DNA from: Chitinophaga filiformis
GTDB lineage: Bacteria; Bacteroidota; Bacteroidia; Chitinophagales; Chitinophagaceae
Direction of reading: 5' to 3'
Assembly (NCBI RefSeq): GCF_023100805.1
Contig: NZ_CP095855.1
Coordinates: forward strand, 5,435,001 to 5,499,000
Length of the DNA: 64,000 nucleotides
A program made the position numbers and the translations under genes. Of the stretch, positions 17,301 through 24,930 are shown piece by piece. The notes beneath the pieces were generated by a model that saw only the letters and a list, made by a program, of their open reading frames with translations, searched no databases and had not been told where the DNA came from. Position 1 is the stretch's first letter, and the number at the start of each line of letters is the position of its first letter.

Positions 17301-19192
17301 GTTTTGCCACTATCGACAATCCTTCCCATACCTACACCTATGCAGGCAAGTATAAAGTGAAGCTAAAAGTGGTGGGTGATGCCGGTACGGAAGATGAGTA
17401 CGAGCAGGAAGTGGAAGTAAAAGGCCCCTATGCCACTATCGCTACTTCTTCCAATGGCGGCTGTTTAACAAAAGAGATCGAATTCAAGGTATCTGCATCG
17501 GCAGCTGCTGTCAATTTCGCCTGGGACTTTACAGATGGTATTGTCCTGGAAACAACTGATTCTACTATTAAACATACTTTTAAAGAGCCCGGCATTTACA
17601 AGCCCCGGCTCATCCTCTCAGACCAGGCAGGTTGTAAAGGCACTGCCTTCCTGAAAGATCCTATTGTAATAGACAAACTGGATGTGCAACTAACTGCTGA
17701 TCCTACATTTGTGTGTGATGAGGGTTGGATCGCTTTTACGCCAAAGTTCAACAGTTATTCGATTGACGAGCTGAAACAGGAAGCAAAATACAAATGGACA
17801 TATGACGCTGGCTTATCAGCAGAAAATGATACCACTGCCACTCCCCGCTTCTACCTGGATAAAATAAAGGGATATGATTTCAGCCTTACCACGACCACGG
17901 CTTTCGGTTGTACGCAAACAGTCAGCAAAACGGTGCACGCTTATGCCAAACCTGTATTGACCATCAGCGCTCCTCCGCAAGCCTGCCAGGATGCGCCGGT
18001 CAGCTTTAGCGGAACAGTAGGCAAGGTGAATGATGTCAGCTGGAAATGGGATTTTGGCAATGGCAACACCGGCAACGTGCAGCAGCCTGCCGACCAGGTA
18101 TACAGCCAGACCGGCGCTGCAGAAGTGGGACTTATCGTTACCAGTACTGATGGCTGTAGTGATACTGCCAGTCATAGCATCAATATACTCCCCAAACCGT
18201 TGATCAATGCCACTGCGGGGGCTGAGTTCATATGCCTGGGCAACAGCACCACGCTGAAGGCCGGTGGTGGTACTATCTACGAATGGACACCAGCCCTGGG
18301 CCTGAACAATCCGCAGGCGCCGGAACCGGTAGCCGCTCCGGAAACAAGCACTGACTACCAGGTAAGCGTAACAGATGTCAATGGTTGTAAGAATACCGAC
18401 GAAGTAAGCATCCGCGTAGTACAACCATTCAGGATACAGGCCACACCAGATACGATACTGTGCCTGGGGCAGATATTGCCTTTATGGGCAACCGGTGCAG
18501 ACCACTATGTATGGAAAGGAGATGGTCTGGATAATACCACTAGCCCCTATCCGCGTGCCAGCATCAACGCAGAAGGCGACTATACATATGAGGTAACCGG
18601 TTACGACGCAGAGGGCTGCTTTACACATGACACATCGCTGATAGTAGGTGTACGCCCTTCGCCAACTATAGACGCAGGACCAGATCACACAGCGATGGCG
18701 GGCGAGCCTGTAACGCTGATCGTACAGGGCAGCGCCGATATTGTTAAATGGAACTGGTCGCCGCCGGAATACCTGAGTTGTACTACCTGTCCCAGACCAG
18801 TAGCCCTGCCTAATCTGTCCACCAATTATTTCGTGGAAGTAGAGAACGGTTACGGCTGCAAGGCAATAGATGCAGTGACGGTACACGTCACCTGTAACAA
18901 GGGCGCTGTATTCCTGCCGAATGCCTTCACACCTAATAAAGATGGAAAGAATGAATGGTTCTATCCATTAGGGCGTGGTATAAAACAGGTATTATGGATG
19001 CGCGTTTATGACAGATGGGGCAGCCTGGTATATGAAAGGTCACATTTCCAGATCAATACGCCTACCGCAGGCTGGGACGGCACCTGGAAGAACCAGGTAG
19101 CGCCTATTGGAACTTATGTGTATGCGATGGAAGCGGAGTGTGAGGAAGGAACGAAGTTTTTGTTCCGGGGTGTGGTGACGGTGGTGAGGTAG
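14315..19192 (+). CDS. giant PKD-domain protein with type B T9SS (gliding-associated) C-terminus
   Basis: A 1625-residue secreted protein. The N-terminal hydrophobic segment (YAVFLILLLLSFSVHAQ) is a signal peptide. It is followed by about twelve PKD-type Ig domains, each marked by a W-x-F/W-G/D-D/N-G motif (WQWNFGNG, YSWDFGDG, YKWDFGDG, WRWDFGNG, WKWDWGDG, SYWDFGDG, FAWDFTDG and so on), between about residues 40 and 1290. The last 100 residues (FLPNAFTPNKDGKNEWFYP ... GWDGTWKNQVAPIGTYVY) are the gliding motility-associated, type B T9SS sorting domain. Export by T9SS and a surface or adhesive role are inferred; type B tails are often linked to SprF-like helper proteins. No SprF homologue is adjacent, so the gene appears solitary. 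Confidence 0.9.
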   Translation: MFSNARATPTVALTYAVFLILLLLSFSVHAQLKADFTPSKTSDCESLITRFNDNSTGNPVSWQWNFGNGFTSTQQSPSASYTTAGTFTVTLTVKDAAGNTSTATKTVTVWEKPKPDFTASPAKGCIPFDVTFTDKSNPVSGTIATYSWDFGDGAIGSGNPVVHTYNNVLSPTVTLTVTTSNGCTASKQVGNIVDAAASLNAGFNVSDKFLCTAPGALTVTNTSTGPGNLSYKWDFGDGGTATGANPGPHNYTSKGVYKITLTVNSDKSCTATQTSGDINVANFKTDLQLPASTCENSNATFNAVTSPQPNNITWSVDKGYVYGSGNTASYYPAGAGTVKVTMTADYGSCQETVTKDFVVNPMPQASFETNQKAICDVPATVQFTDKSQGATSWRWDFGNGQSSTQPNPSVTYNSLGTFNITLIASNSFGCSSTAGYYLYVAKPEIQAYASVNEGCEGLTPTFSSSVSTGDAIVGYEWDFGDGSPRSTDATPTHTYNKEGTYPVKLTYVTTNGCKGTVSLYPSTVIEVRRKPKPDFSSPEAPQICGNNWVHFNSTTDVGNAWSWNFGDYTSAPGSNTVHSYRDPGTYTVTLTVSNFGCSETVTKTAYITAVNPFPRFSAQNIDCDHRTEIGFDEHSLGTVTKWKWDWGDGKENTYTAKTTPARHKYDKTGAYLVKLTVTDGTCTSTDSMSINVYAPTPVTITADKTTLCSNETLKPSVTSIERGIYGSYTWYSSDGTLPYWDYYYDYQSVKFVNLKPGKDTIRFVAYNVQGCPDTSNRVIVNVHGPVAKFLSPDVLECRGTELTFTDQTDVSHGKPIKTWSWDFGDGTPAKVFTAPPFKYTYNRSGYFMPQLTVTDQDGCTGTASGNVLQVNGPNADFMPSAMLIPPGGDVWFYNYTSETGGYATYEWDFGDNTTSTDNSPYKVYPDKGIYTVKLLVKDDNGCKDSAQKQIKVSSVSANFTVTTTFVNNSGCPPVLARFTNSSINYTSSYWDFGDGSFATIDNPSHTYTYAGKYKVKLKVVGDAGTEDEYEQEVEVKGPYATIATSSNGGCLTKEIEFKVSASAAAVNFAWDFTDGIVLETTDSTIKHTFKEPGIYKPRLILSDQAGCKGTAFLKDPIVIDKLDVQLTADPTFVCDEGWIAFTPKFNSYSIDELKQEAKYKWTYDAGLSAENDTTATPRFYLDKIKGYDFSLTTTTAFGCTQTVSKTVHAYAKPVLTISAPPQACQDAPVSFSGTVGKVNDVSWKWDFGNGNTGNVQQPADQVYSQTGAAEVGLIVTSTDGCSDTASHSINILPKPLINATAGAEFICLGNSTTLKAGGGTIYEWTPALGLNNPQAPEPVAAPETSTDYQVSVTDVNGCKNTDEVSIRVVQPFRIQATPDTILCLGQILPLWATGADHYVWKGDGLDNTTSPYPRASINAEGDYTYEVTGYDAEGCFTHDTSLIVGVRPSPTIDAGPDHTAMAGEPVTLIVQGSADIVKWNWSPPEYLSCTTCPRPVALPNLSTNYFVEVENGYGCKAIDAVTVHVTCNKGAVFLPNAFTPNKDGKNEWFYPLGRGIKQVLWMRVYDRWGSLVYERSHFQINTPTAGWDGTWKNQVAPIGTYVYAMEAECEEGTKFLFRGVVTVVR

Positions 19193-19504
19193 TGGCGGTG
19201 CCTCTCAAAGCAGCATATTTTCATCACAAATTTCAAAAACTCGTTGAACACCGAGCGAAATATATTGTTAGGGATCACATTCAACTTTGATCCTTTATTC
19301 GGAGGAGTATAAAAGAACATTACACAGGTGGGCTTAGCTAACAAAATGACATTATATCCATCAACCTGGATTCCCCAATTCAGACAAAGACCTTGGCTCA
19401 ACTATCTGTTATTTTTAGTGACCGATTAAAACTCAATCTTTAAAAACCTGACACACATTATGTAACACTACCCAGCAGGCCACGCCAAGTCTAAATTGAA
19501 CACA
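19193..19504. other. intergenic stretch at the edge of the Rhs array
   Basis: A 312-base AT-rich region between the PKD gene and the outermost Rhs cassette. A minus-strand frame runs through it into the end of the PKD gene, but it has no recognisable domain, so I do not call it a gene. It may hold decayed sequence from earlier cassettes. Confidence 0.4.
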
Positions 19505-19987
19505 CTAGTTTCTTCTTTTATACTTTTCTATTTCTAATTTCAAAAGATCTGTGAAAGACTTTTCCCGAAAGGGAATACGATAATCTGTTTTACAAGGATT
19601 AAAATGCTCTTTATTTTTTAGCCCGACAACTAATTTCTCAATTTGAGATATGCTACTTATTCTTTCAATTATATACAGTCTTAACGACACGGGTGAATGA
19701 AGATCTTCCCATAATGTTGGTTGCAGATCAAAGCATTCATCAAAAATGAAATAAGGTATATGCAAAGTATCACTAGAAAAATCAATACTATTGATACTAT
19801 CTACATATGGTTGCAGCTGAATTGACCTATCGAAGTATTGCCCTCCCAAAGAGTCTCTGTAGCCACTAAAAAGGCTAGATGATTCATATTTAATATTTGT
19901 ACTTCTTTCGTTTTCTTTACAAGCAGATAACAGTAAGAACAAAAATACTACGCATACATTTCGACCCCTATTTGAGAATCCTGCCAT
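19505..19987 (-). CDS. small lipoprotein, putative immunity protein of cassette D
   Basis: A 160-residue protein from the ATG at 19987. A signal peptide with lipobox (VCVVFLFLLLSAC, Cys near residue 23) indicates a lipoprotein in the inner or outer membrane. The rest contains DTLHIPYFIFDECFDLQPTL and VSLRLYIIERISS, with no known family recognised. It overlaps the last 20 bases of a degraded Rhs tip (stop at 19968-19970), the same tight tip-then-lipoprotein order seen in cassettes B and C. Immunity function is inferred from that position. The frame is open further upstream to 20164, but that part reads the pseudogene in a wrong frame. Confidence 0.6.
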   Translation of the reverse strand: MAGFSNRGRNVCVVFLFLLLSACKENERSTNIKYESSSLFSGYRDSLGGQYFDRSIQLQPYVDSINSIDFSSDTLHIPYFIFDECFDLQPTLWEDLHSPVSLRLYIIERISSISQIEKLVVGLKNKEHFNPCKTDYRIPFREKSFTDLLKLEIEKYKRRN

Positions 19988-20417
19988 TAGCTTTAACTTT
20001 AGTCTTTCCATTATTATATTCAATCGTTGATGATCCAAGCTCTTTTGCAGCCCGTTCATTAGCGTCTTTTTCCAAATCACTCTTCTTGGGATCCATGCCA
20101 TTTTTAATGTTCTCTGCAATTCCTTCGCTAACTTTATTGACTGCATTCTGAAACGTTTTCCCAAACTGCGCTTGTCGACCTTCCCTAAATGGTTACTTAA
20201 TTCAAAGACCTTATTGCCTTGTATGAACTTAATTTAAACCTGAATCTAATCCACGTAAATTTACAACAGTAGAAGGCTGCGCATCCTCCTAATTGGTAAC
20301 CAATGAATTAACGCCTAAACGACTGGAACCATACAGGTGTACCTCTGACCTTAACAATTTGCCGCCATTGACGTCAGAATCTCCCTTTTCATAGACGGCC
20401 GCCGTTCCTCCGCGATG
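19968..20417 (-). pseudogene. degraded Rhs C-terminal remnant (cassette D)
   Basis: Read with frame changes, this segment matches the core of the full-length Rhs protein: VYEKGDSDVNGGKLLRSEVH and LYGSSRLG match its SESHLYGSNRLG; LRGLDSG matches PGLGSGE; FIQGNKVFELSNHLG matches FIRGKKVFELSNHLG. It is broken by an in-frame TAG after LGVNSLVTN, a one-base shift at AAATTAAG and another shift after NHLG. It then continues as a 60-residue tail (KTFQNAVNKVSEGIAENIKN ... NGRILK) ending at a TAG that overlaps the lipoprotein gene. The YRYGFNG core motif is missing, which suggests an internal deletion. Confidence 0.75.
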
Positions 20418-20447
20418 CTAAAGCTAGACATGCTTACCATAAATAAC

Positions 20448-20471
20448 AACGTCCAACGTTAGCTGGACGTT
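20448..20471 (-). terminator. hairpin between cassettes C and D
   Basis: AACGTCCA/TGGACGTT stem (20448-20455 with 20464-20471), 8-base loop, followed on the minus strand by GTTATTTATGG. It could end the cassette C transcript, whose last gene stops at 20605. Confidence 0.5.
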
Positions 20472-20604
20472 ATTATTTATTATATAAAAGACTCAAAAAA
20501 ATCATTTAGTTATGAGCTCTCATTATCGTGAGGAACCTAATCAATAATTTTACTTTTATAAACTAGTTTCCTATCTATTATTAGTTGACCAAAATATACT
20601 ACTT

Positions 20605-20976
20605 CTACCAATTTGGCTGATGTCCGCTTGTATCTATCACAATTTTTAACCCATTCATACCAACTGTATCTAGCTTATGATAATGATTCTTCCAAAGGGA
20701 AATGATTAGTGTATCTCCTGCTACCCTCATATCACTAATATAACTCGATTCACAAATCAATTTGTGGGTTTTATCAGTTTTCAAATCAATAAAGCAAGGA
20801 GAAAAGCCCGTGATTAAACTATAGTGGTATATTTCAACTTCTGACTTTGCATCTAAACTGATATTCTTAATTACAATTCTTTTATTATAATCTGGCTTCT
20901 GATCAGCATCGATAAAAAAGTTACAACTAGTTAGCAGAATAACAAAAAAACAAGAAAAATAAAAATTTGCTTTCAT
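20605..20976 (-). CDS. small lipoprotein, putative immunity protein of cassette C
   Basis: A 123-residue predicted lipoprotein. The signal peptide FYFSCFFVILLTSC has a lipobox Cys near residue 18, then NFFIDADQKPDYNKR. The mature part is beta-rich (RIVIKNISLDAKSEVEIYHY, GDTLIISLWKNHYHKLD). No family is recognised. The start lies 5 bases after the stop of the Rhs tip at 20982, the coupling expected of a toxin/immunity pair. The lipoprotein export signal suggests it would neutralise a toxin acting in the periplasm or envelope; this is inference. Confidence 0.6.
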   Translation of the reverse strand: MKANFYFSCFFVILLTSCNFFIDADQKPDYNKRIVIKNISLDAKSEVEIYHYSLITGFSPCFIDLKTDKTHKLICESSYISDMRVAGDTLIISLWKNHYHKLDTVGMNGLKIVIDTSGHQPNW

Positions 20977-20981
20977 AATTT

Positions 20982-21671
20982 CTAAGGTCTATAACCATAA
21001 TAACCAAAAAATATTGCGCTAGCTGACAAAGTATGTTCACCGTAAAATGGCCATCCTGCGTTATAACCATTTCCATGGTTCTGACTCTGATTATACTTAC
21101 CCGCCTTCCGCATAACCACCTTGTAGTTAAAATCCCTGCCAAAAGTGGGAGGACCAGCAGAATGTATATTCATACCAAATAGCACATTGCCAAGTACTCG
21201 CAAGCTGGTATATGTGTTATTTACATAAGATACTCCGCTGTATTTATTCATGCCGAAACTCACTTTGATATCTAATATCTCGCCATTAGCAGAATATTTA
21301 GCCAAATCCATAAGCATTGCAGCGCCTGGCTCCCATGCAGTCATCTTATAAACAAATTCCCGATTTAGTTTATTAAGCAATTGTTGCCCATTGAGTATCG
21401 CCTTCAAATTGATATTATAACCATCTTTTGACAATTGCGAAGGTATATGATTATCAATACGTTCACCATATGCGGGCGTTGTAAAGGTACCCGTTACATC
21501 ATCCGTATTCATAAAATCAAACCCTAGGAGGGTTTCTCCAATTTTTACTCCACTCTTACGCCCCATCCTTTCCAAAATTGATTTATCAGACTTCTTATCT
21601 TCTAAAAAACCTTTCCAATTATTATAATCTACACTCTTTACCCGAACAATATCTCTACCCTTATCTTTCAT
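20982..21671 (-). CDS. orphan Rhs tip, cassette C (putative toxin domain)
   Basis: 229 codons from the only ATG, but the same frame is open to 21872 and carries Rhs core sequence (SYTAEFWEYDSRIGRRWNLD, then FSPYSAFENGPILFSDPHGD). So the ATG-initiated product is only the toxin part plus a short core piece. Upstream of 21875 the frame is cut by a TAG inside the core, with YRYGFNGQERSY on the far side. The C-terminal domain includes YKMTAWEPGAAMLMDLAKYS and ends with a Gly/Tyr/His-rich region (NHGNGYNAGWPFYGEHTL). No known nuclease, deaminase or peptidase motif is recognised. Its core (WEYDSRIGRRWNLD) differs from the other tips (RVYDPRLGRFLSVD), suggesting descent from another Rhs lineage. Probably silent unless recombined. 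Confidence 0.65.
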   Translation of the reverse strand: MKDKGRDIVRVKSVDYNNWKGFLEDKKSDKSILERMGRKSGVKIGETLLGFDFMNTDDVTGTFTTPAYGERIDNHIPSQLSKDGYNINLKAILNGQQLLNKLNREFVYKMTAWEPGAAMLMDLAKYSANGEILDIKVSFGMNKYSGVSYVNNTYTSLRVLGNVLFGMNIHSAGPPTFGRDFNYKVVMRKAGKYNQSQNHGNGYNAGWPFYGEHTLSASAIFFGYYGYRP

Positions 21672-21920
21672 GTTAACATGAAGGACTCGATTATTCCGAT
21701 CAACAATTGTTGTGGTATCACCATGCGGATCAGAAAACAGTATAGGACCATTCTCAAATGCCGAATATGGGCTGAAAGAAATATTAGGTTTCGGATCAAG
21801 ATTCCATCTCCTTCCAATCCTAGAGTCATATTCCCAAAACTCCGCAGTATAACTATTACCTTCTCCTTTTATCTAATAACTCCTTTCTTGCCCATTAAAC
21901 CCATAGCGGTAACCGCCTAC
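21672..21920 (-). pseudogene. Rhs core stub in front of tip C, interrupted by TAG
   Basis: Reads VGGYRYGFNGQERSY, then TAG (21873-21875), then IKGEGNSYTAEFWEYDSRIG without any start codon until 21671. It corresponds to the core motif that begins every tip in this locus. Confidence 0.7.
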
Positions 21921-21924
21921 GCAA

Positions 21925-22222
21925 CTTCCCTTCTACAGATCACCTGCACTTTTTTTTTCAAAGAACAGGTTCCAATATATAGTTTCTCATTTCATGTATA
22001 CGCCAGTTACTTGTTTCGGATAGTTTTGGGCTTTGTTTTGTTACGCAAACTCACCCACAAGTAATTGCCACATCTGCTTCCTATTCGTCAGGCCGAAGAT
22101 TTACCGCTAGCTTCCTTCACATTCCTCCTCACGGAGGACACCCTTGCCTTAGGTTAACGCATCCCACTATCAAGGTGCGTTCGGGATTTTCACGCTAGAG
22201 TTTGCACCCATGCCGAGCGCAA
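21925..22222 (-). mobile_element. 5' fragment of a group II intron (domain I), no reverse transcriptase
   Basis: Minus-strand sequence contains hallmark domain I blocks of bacterial group II introns in the right order: GCGCTCGGCATGGGTGCAAA near the 5' end (22201-22220), CCTAAGGCAAGGGTGTCC (22136-22153), GAAGGAAGC (22110-22118), then a CTTCGGCCTGA-like stretch and GTTTGCGTAACAAAACAAAG. The fragment is about 300 bases. The intron-encoded protein and domains IV-VI are absent, and the sequence runs directly into the Rhs core stub of cassette C. It is therefore a dead remnant left by insertion followed by deletion or recombination. The identification rests on remembered conserved blocks. Confidence 0.75.
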
Positions 22223-22225
22223 ACA

Positions 22226-22264
22226 AAGAAGTGGTTGTCTCAGTATGTGAGACAACCACTTCTT
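22226..22264 (-). terminator. strong hairpin after cassette B
   Basis: A 17-bp perfect stem (AAGAAGTGGTTGTCTCA at 22226-22242 with 22248-22264), a 5-base loop, then TGTTTGC on the minus strand. It lies 66 bases after the immunity gene that ends at 22330. Confidence 0.7.
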
Positions 22265-22329
22265 CAAAATAAATCTTCTAGACTATTATCTGACTTCGCG
22301 AACTAATTGCATCTAGCTACTATAAAATT

Positions 22330-23040
22330 CTATTTTTTACGGACCGTATCTACGGCTATCAGCGGTACGATTTCATTAAATATTACTCTTTTTTTGATAT
22401 TAGAATCAATACAACTCATCCTAATATACAATTTGGCATTACGTCGATCTCCCAAAGAAGACTTGTATCTATATACTTTATAAGGGGCATATTCATCATC
22501 ATTATAAGTATCAATTCGCTTATAAGAAATTCCATCAGTTGAGAGCTCAATTTGCATATCTTCAAAAACTCTGTCTGCAAATAAGATGTCTGAACGTAGA
22601 CTATCGCCGTTAGAGTATTCACGCGCAAAATGTCCAACACAGGGCGTACCATGTTCCCCAATGAGGTGATGTAGACTGTCGTACTTTCTATAAAATGCGA
22701 CATTTCGAGCGCTGTTCCTAAATGCATATTTTTTCAAACTTCCATCTGCATAGGTTGAGAGTTCCTCACCCCACACGGCTCCGTTACGAAAGGATATAAT
22801 ACCAATAATGGCATCACGTGACATTGTAACAACCTGTCCACTAAGCTTCTTTTCAATAATAGTATTGAAGGATATTATGTTTTCACTATTACCTTTATAA
22901 GAAGCTTCAAAAAGTATCATACCACCATACCCTTGAGGTATGAAAAATTCCTTTATCGGTAGAGTCGCCTTGTTGTTACTTTGACAAGACAACTGGAAGA
23001 AAATAGAAAGCAGAAAAAGCATTTTTTTACAATTTTCCAT
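22330..23040 (-). CDS. lipoprotein, putative immunity protein of cassette B
   Basis: A 236-residue predicted lipoprotein: MLFLLSIFFQLSCQSNN gives a lipobox with the Cys near residue 19. The mature region has the strands YGGMILFEASYKGNSENIIS and GAVWGEELSTYADGSLKKYA, the latter resembling a MORN-like or antitoxin-type repeat, and ends RMSCIDSNIKKRVIFNEIVP. No family is assigned. It starts 9 bases after the stop of orphan tip B and is followed by a strong terminator, so tip and lipoprotein form one unit. Immunity is inferred from this arrangement. Confidence 0.6.
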   Translation of the reverse strand: MENCKKMLFLLSIFFQLSCQSNNKATLPIKEFFIPQGYGGMILFEASYKGNSENIISFNTIIEKKLSGQVVTMSRDAIIGIISFRNGAVWGEELSTYADGSLKKYAFRNSARNVAFYRKYDSLHHLIGEHGTPCVGHFAREYSNGDSLRSDILFADRVFEDMQIELSTDGISYKRIDTYNDDEYAPYKVYRYKSSLGDRRNAKLYIRMSCIDSNIKKRVIFNEIVPLIAVDTVRKK

Positions 23041-23049
23041 ATCAATTAT

Positions 23050-23973
23050 TTATCTATATTCACTTGGCGGAAGGTCATGTCTTTCAATTGTATCTTCGGG
23101 CACGCCTGAAGACGGAACCCAAGTATTTGAGCTATCTCTAAATACTCCCCCACAACTCTCACAATAAGTATCTGATTTTTTAACATCTTTTGGAATAACT
23201 ACTTCAACAAATCCTATTCCTTTATTGCCGAGATCATATTTGCTTATATACCTCTTGAACATTTCAAGTCCAGCTTCCAGCTTCCCTAAATTGGATCCCT
23301 TGCCAATTAACTCTATAAGTCCCTTCCTTATTGTTCCGATATCTCGTACCTCAAATGCATTCCCTGTCATTCCAAGGCCATCTGCAATACCATCTGCAGA
23401 CTCCATACTCCCGTCCACACGCTTTGCAGATGGCTCAAATTGACTCTGAGAACTTGCCCCTGGAATGCCATCTGCTTTTGCTGATGATGTAAACATTATA
23501 CCACCTTCACGCTCCGGGCTTTTATGGGGAGAGAAGAAGTCAGCCGCCTTATCCATCCAGTTGGGCTCTCGAGGAATAAATACGGTTAAAGTCTTTCTTA
23601 CAAGCGCCCCATCTGTTAATTTTCTAGTTAAATTTATAGTGTATTGGTCACCAATTCCGTACTTGCCAACTTCATTGTAATATGTGTGAATTCCATTCAT
23701 GCCACTATAAAAATGCCTCCCCGACCTTAAGGATTCCATTTCATAAAACGTTGAATTAACAAGCTTATTATTCTCACCATACTCGATATCTATTTGGAAA
23801 TACCGTTCTTCTGATCCATCAAGATCGGTTGCCCAAACCGGTTTATTTCCAGCAAATTGATACGGTGTATACCAAGGATAACTCTTCGTCAACGGGTCTA
23901 CCGACAAGAACCTCCCCACTCTCGGATCATACACCCGCATCCCATAATCCTGCTGATTCCCTTCACCCTTCAC
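23050..23973 (-). CDS. orphan Rhs tip, cassette B (putative toxin domain)
   Basis: 307 codons from a GTG that is really the Val of the core motif NEVKGEG. Rhs homology runs on upstream to about 24015 (GYRYGFNGKENDN) with a stop at 24034-24036 and no other start. The Rhs-associated core (QDYGMRVYDPRVGRFLSVDP, YTPYQFAGNKPVWATDLDGS) covers residues 1-55. After it comes a variable domain with EERYFQIDIEYGENNKLVNS and DQYTINLTRKLTDGALVRKT. The C-terminal part has GIGFVEVVIPKDVKKSDTYC, ESCGGVFRD and ERHDLPPSEYR. A CxxC pair near the end could bind metal. The toxic activity is not recognised. As a tip without Rhs shell it is likely a stored variant. Confidence 0.7.
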   Translation of the reverse strand: MKGEGNQQDYGMRVYDPRVGRFLSVDPLTKSYPWYTPYQFAGNKPVWATDLDGSEERYFQIDIEYGENNKLVNSTFYEMESLRSGRHFYSGMNGIHTYYNEVGKYGIGDQYTINLTRKLTDGALVRKTLTVFIPREPNWMDKAADFFSPHKSPEREGGIMFTSSAKADGIPGASSQSQFEPSAKRVDGSMESADGIADGLGMTGNAFEVRDIGTIRKGLIELIGKGSNLGKLEAGLEMFKRYISKYDLGNKGIGFVEVVIPKDVKKSDTYCESCGGVFRDSSNTWVPSSGVPEDTIERHDLPPSEYR

Positions 23974-24014
23974 CTCATTATCATTCTCCTTCCCATTAAA
24001 CCCATAGCGATAAC
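23893..24014 (-). repeat. Rhs-core direct repeat, copy 3 (start of tip B)
   Basis: About 120 bases nearly identical to 25706-25826 and 27877-27998, encoding YRYGFNGKENDNEVKGEG and the following RVYDPRxGRFLSVDP. It marks the junction point between Rhs shell and variable tip. Confidence 0.85.
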
Positions 24015-24053
24015 CTCTTATTTTTACGTTCCATTATGGGGGCTACCAACAAA

Positions 24054-24083
24054 AACAGCTGGCGAAAATCTCGTCCAGCTGTT
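24054..24083 (-). terminator. intrinsic terminator after cassette A
   Basis: A 9-bp stem AACAGCTGG/CCAGCTGTT (24054-24062 with 24075-24083), a 12-base loop, followed on the minus strand by TTTGTTGG. It lies downstream of the DUF2310 gene. Confidence 0.65.
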
Positions 24084-24174
24084 TAGCATTTTATCGAACG
24101 TTCGGACCAATTGGAACCATTACATCCTAAAAATATTACCAATACTTCAAATAGTCGCCTACATTTCAATTATT

Positions 24175-24927
24175 CTACTCATCACCAACTTTTGTGTTGG
24201 ATATAATGCGGCAATCATCGCAAAGTAAATCAAACTCTCCAAACATTTTTTCCGGGAGCTTCCAGTCACCATCGCAACACGGACATTTTTCATCAACCCG
24301 ATTATTTCTATCATTAAAAAGATAGAAATAACACTTCTTCCCCGTCAACTTCTCAATTTTCTTACAAATTTCCAACCCTTGTTTTGATAAGGGACTATCG
24401 ACTGAAGAAAGATAACTATAAAATCTTTCCTCCTCTATATCTCCGCGCCGCCAAGTGCCATAAATTGCACCATAATTATCTTCCCAAAAATTGATATCGT
24501 TATATGACTCACCATCTGTATAAGTATACGGGAACTCGTACAAGGGAATGGATTCAAAACTGTTAAAAGATCGTAAAGGTGATTGACCTCCCCAATAGAG
24601 AATAAATGCGGTCGATTTTGAAAAGTCATATATAGGCTCTTCACCGTCTGACAACACTTTGAATGAAAAGCTTAATCCATAACCTTCGCCTAACCTAGTA
24701 AGCCAATTATTCACATACTTGTTGTTATACTCAGTCAATAATGACCGAATAGAAGGCGTGTATGCATACAGCTTTACAGCATCATTTTGAAAAATATATA
24801 CGTCGTTGCTAAGCGAAATCTGGCCGTTCCGTTTTAGGATACTTATAAAGGTGGAAGCATCTTCCAAAAAAGATTCCTTTTCATCTTTCAGGAGCTTTCC
24901 CTTGAAGGATAGTTCACAAGTCACCAT
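24175..24927 (-). CDS. DUF2310-type Zn-ribbon protein, putative immunity protein of cassette A
   Basis: A 250-residue cytoplasmic protein without signal peptide. It ends in a zinc ribbon: VDEKCPCCDGDWKL then FDLLCDDCRIIS, two CxxC pairs about 22 residues apart. The upstream part (VKLYAYTPSIRSLLTEYNNK, FILYWGGQSPLRSFNSFESI, GAIYGTWRRGDIEEERFYSY) matches the DUF2310 Zn-ribbon family. It starts 3 bases after the stop of tip A. Members are annotated as possibly nucleic-acid-binding. Here the position points to neutralising a toxin that acts in the cytoplasm, in contrast to the lipoprotein partners of B, C and D. Family assignment is from recognition; the immunity role is inference. Confidence 0.75.
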   Translation of the reverse strand: MVTCELSFKGKLLKDEKESFLEDASTFISILKRNGQISLSNDVYIFQNDAVKLYAYTPSIRSLLTEYNNKYVNNWLTRLGEGYGLSFSFKVLSDGEEPIYDFSKSTAFILYWGGQSPLRSFNSFESIPLYEFPYTYTDGESYNDINFWEDNYGAIYGTWRRGDIEEERFYSYLSSVDSPLSKQGLEICKKIEKLTGKKCYFYLFNDRNNRVDEKCPCCDGDWKLPEKMFGEFDLLCDDCRIISNTKVGDE

Positions 24928-24930
24928 AAT

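Noticed and set aside
17816..18424. A 202-codon minus-strand frame inside the PKD gene
   Set aside because: Shadow of the repeat-rich coding strand; no start context or domain.
19114..19401. A 95-codon minus-strand frame at the end of the PKD gene
   Set aside because: Overlaps the conserved T9SS tail on the other strand, and its own sequence matches nothing I recognise.
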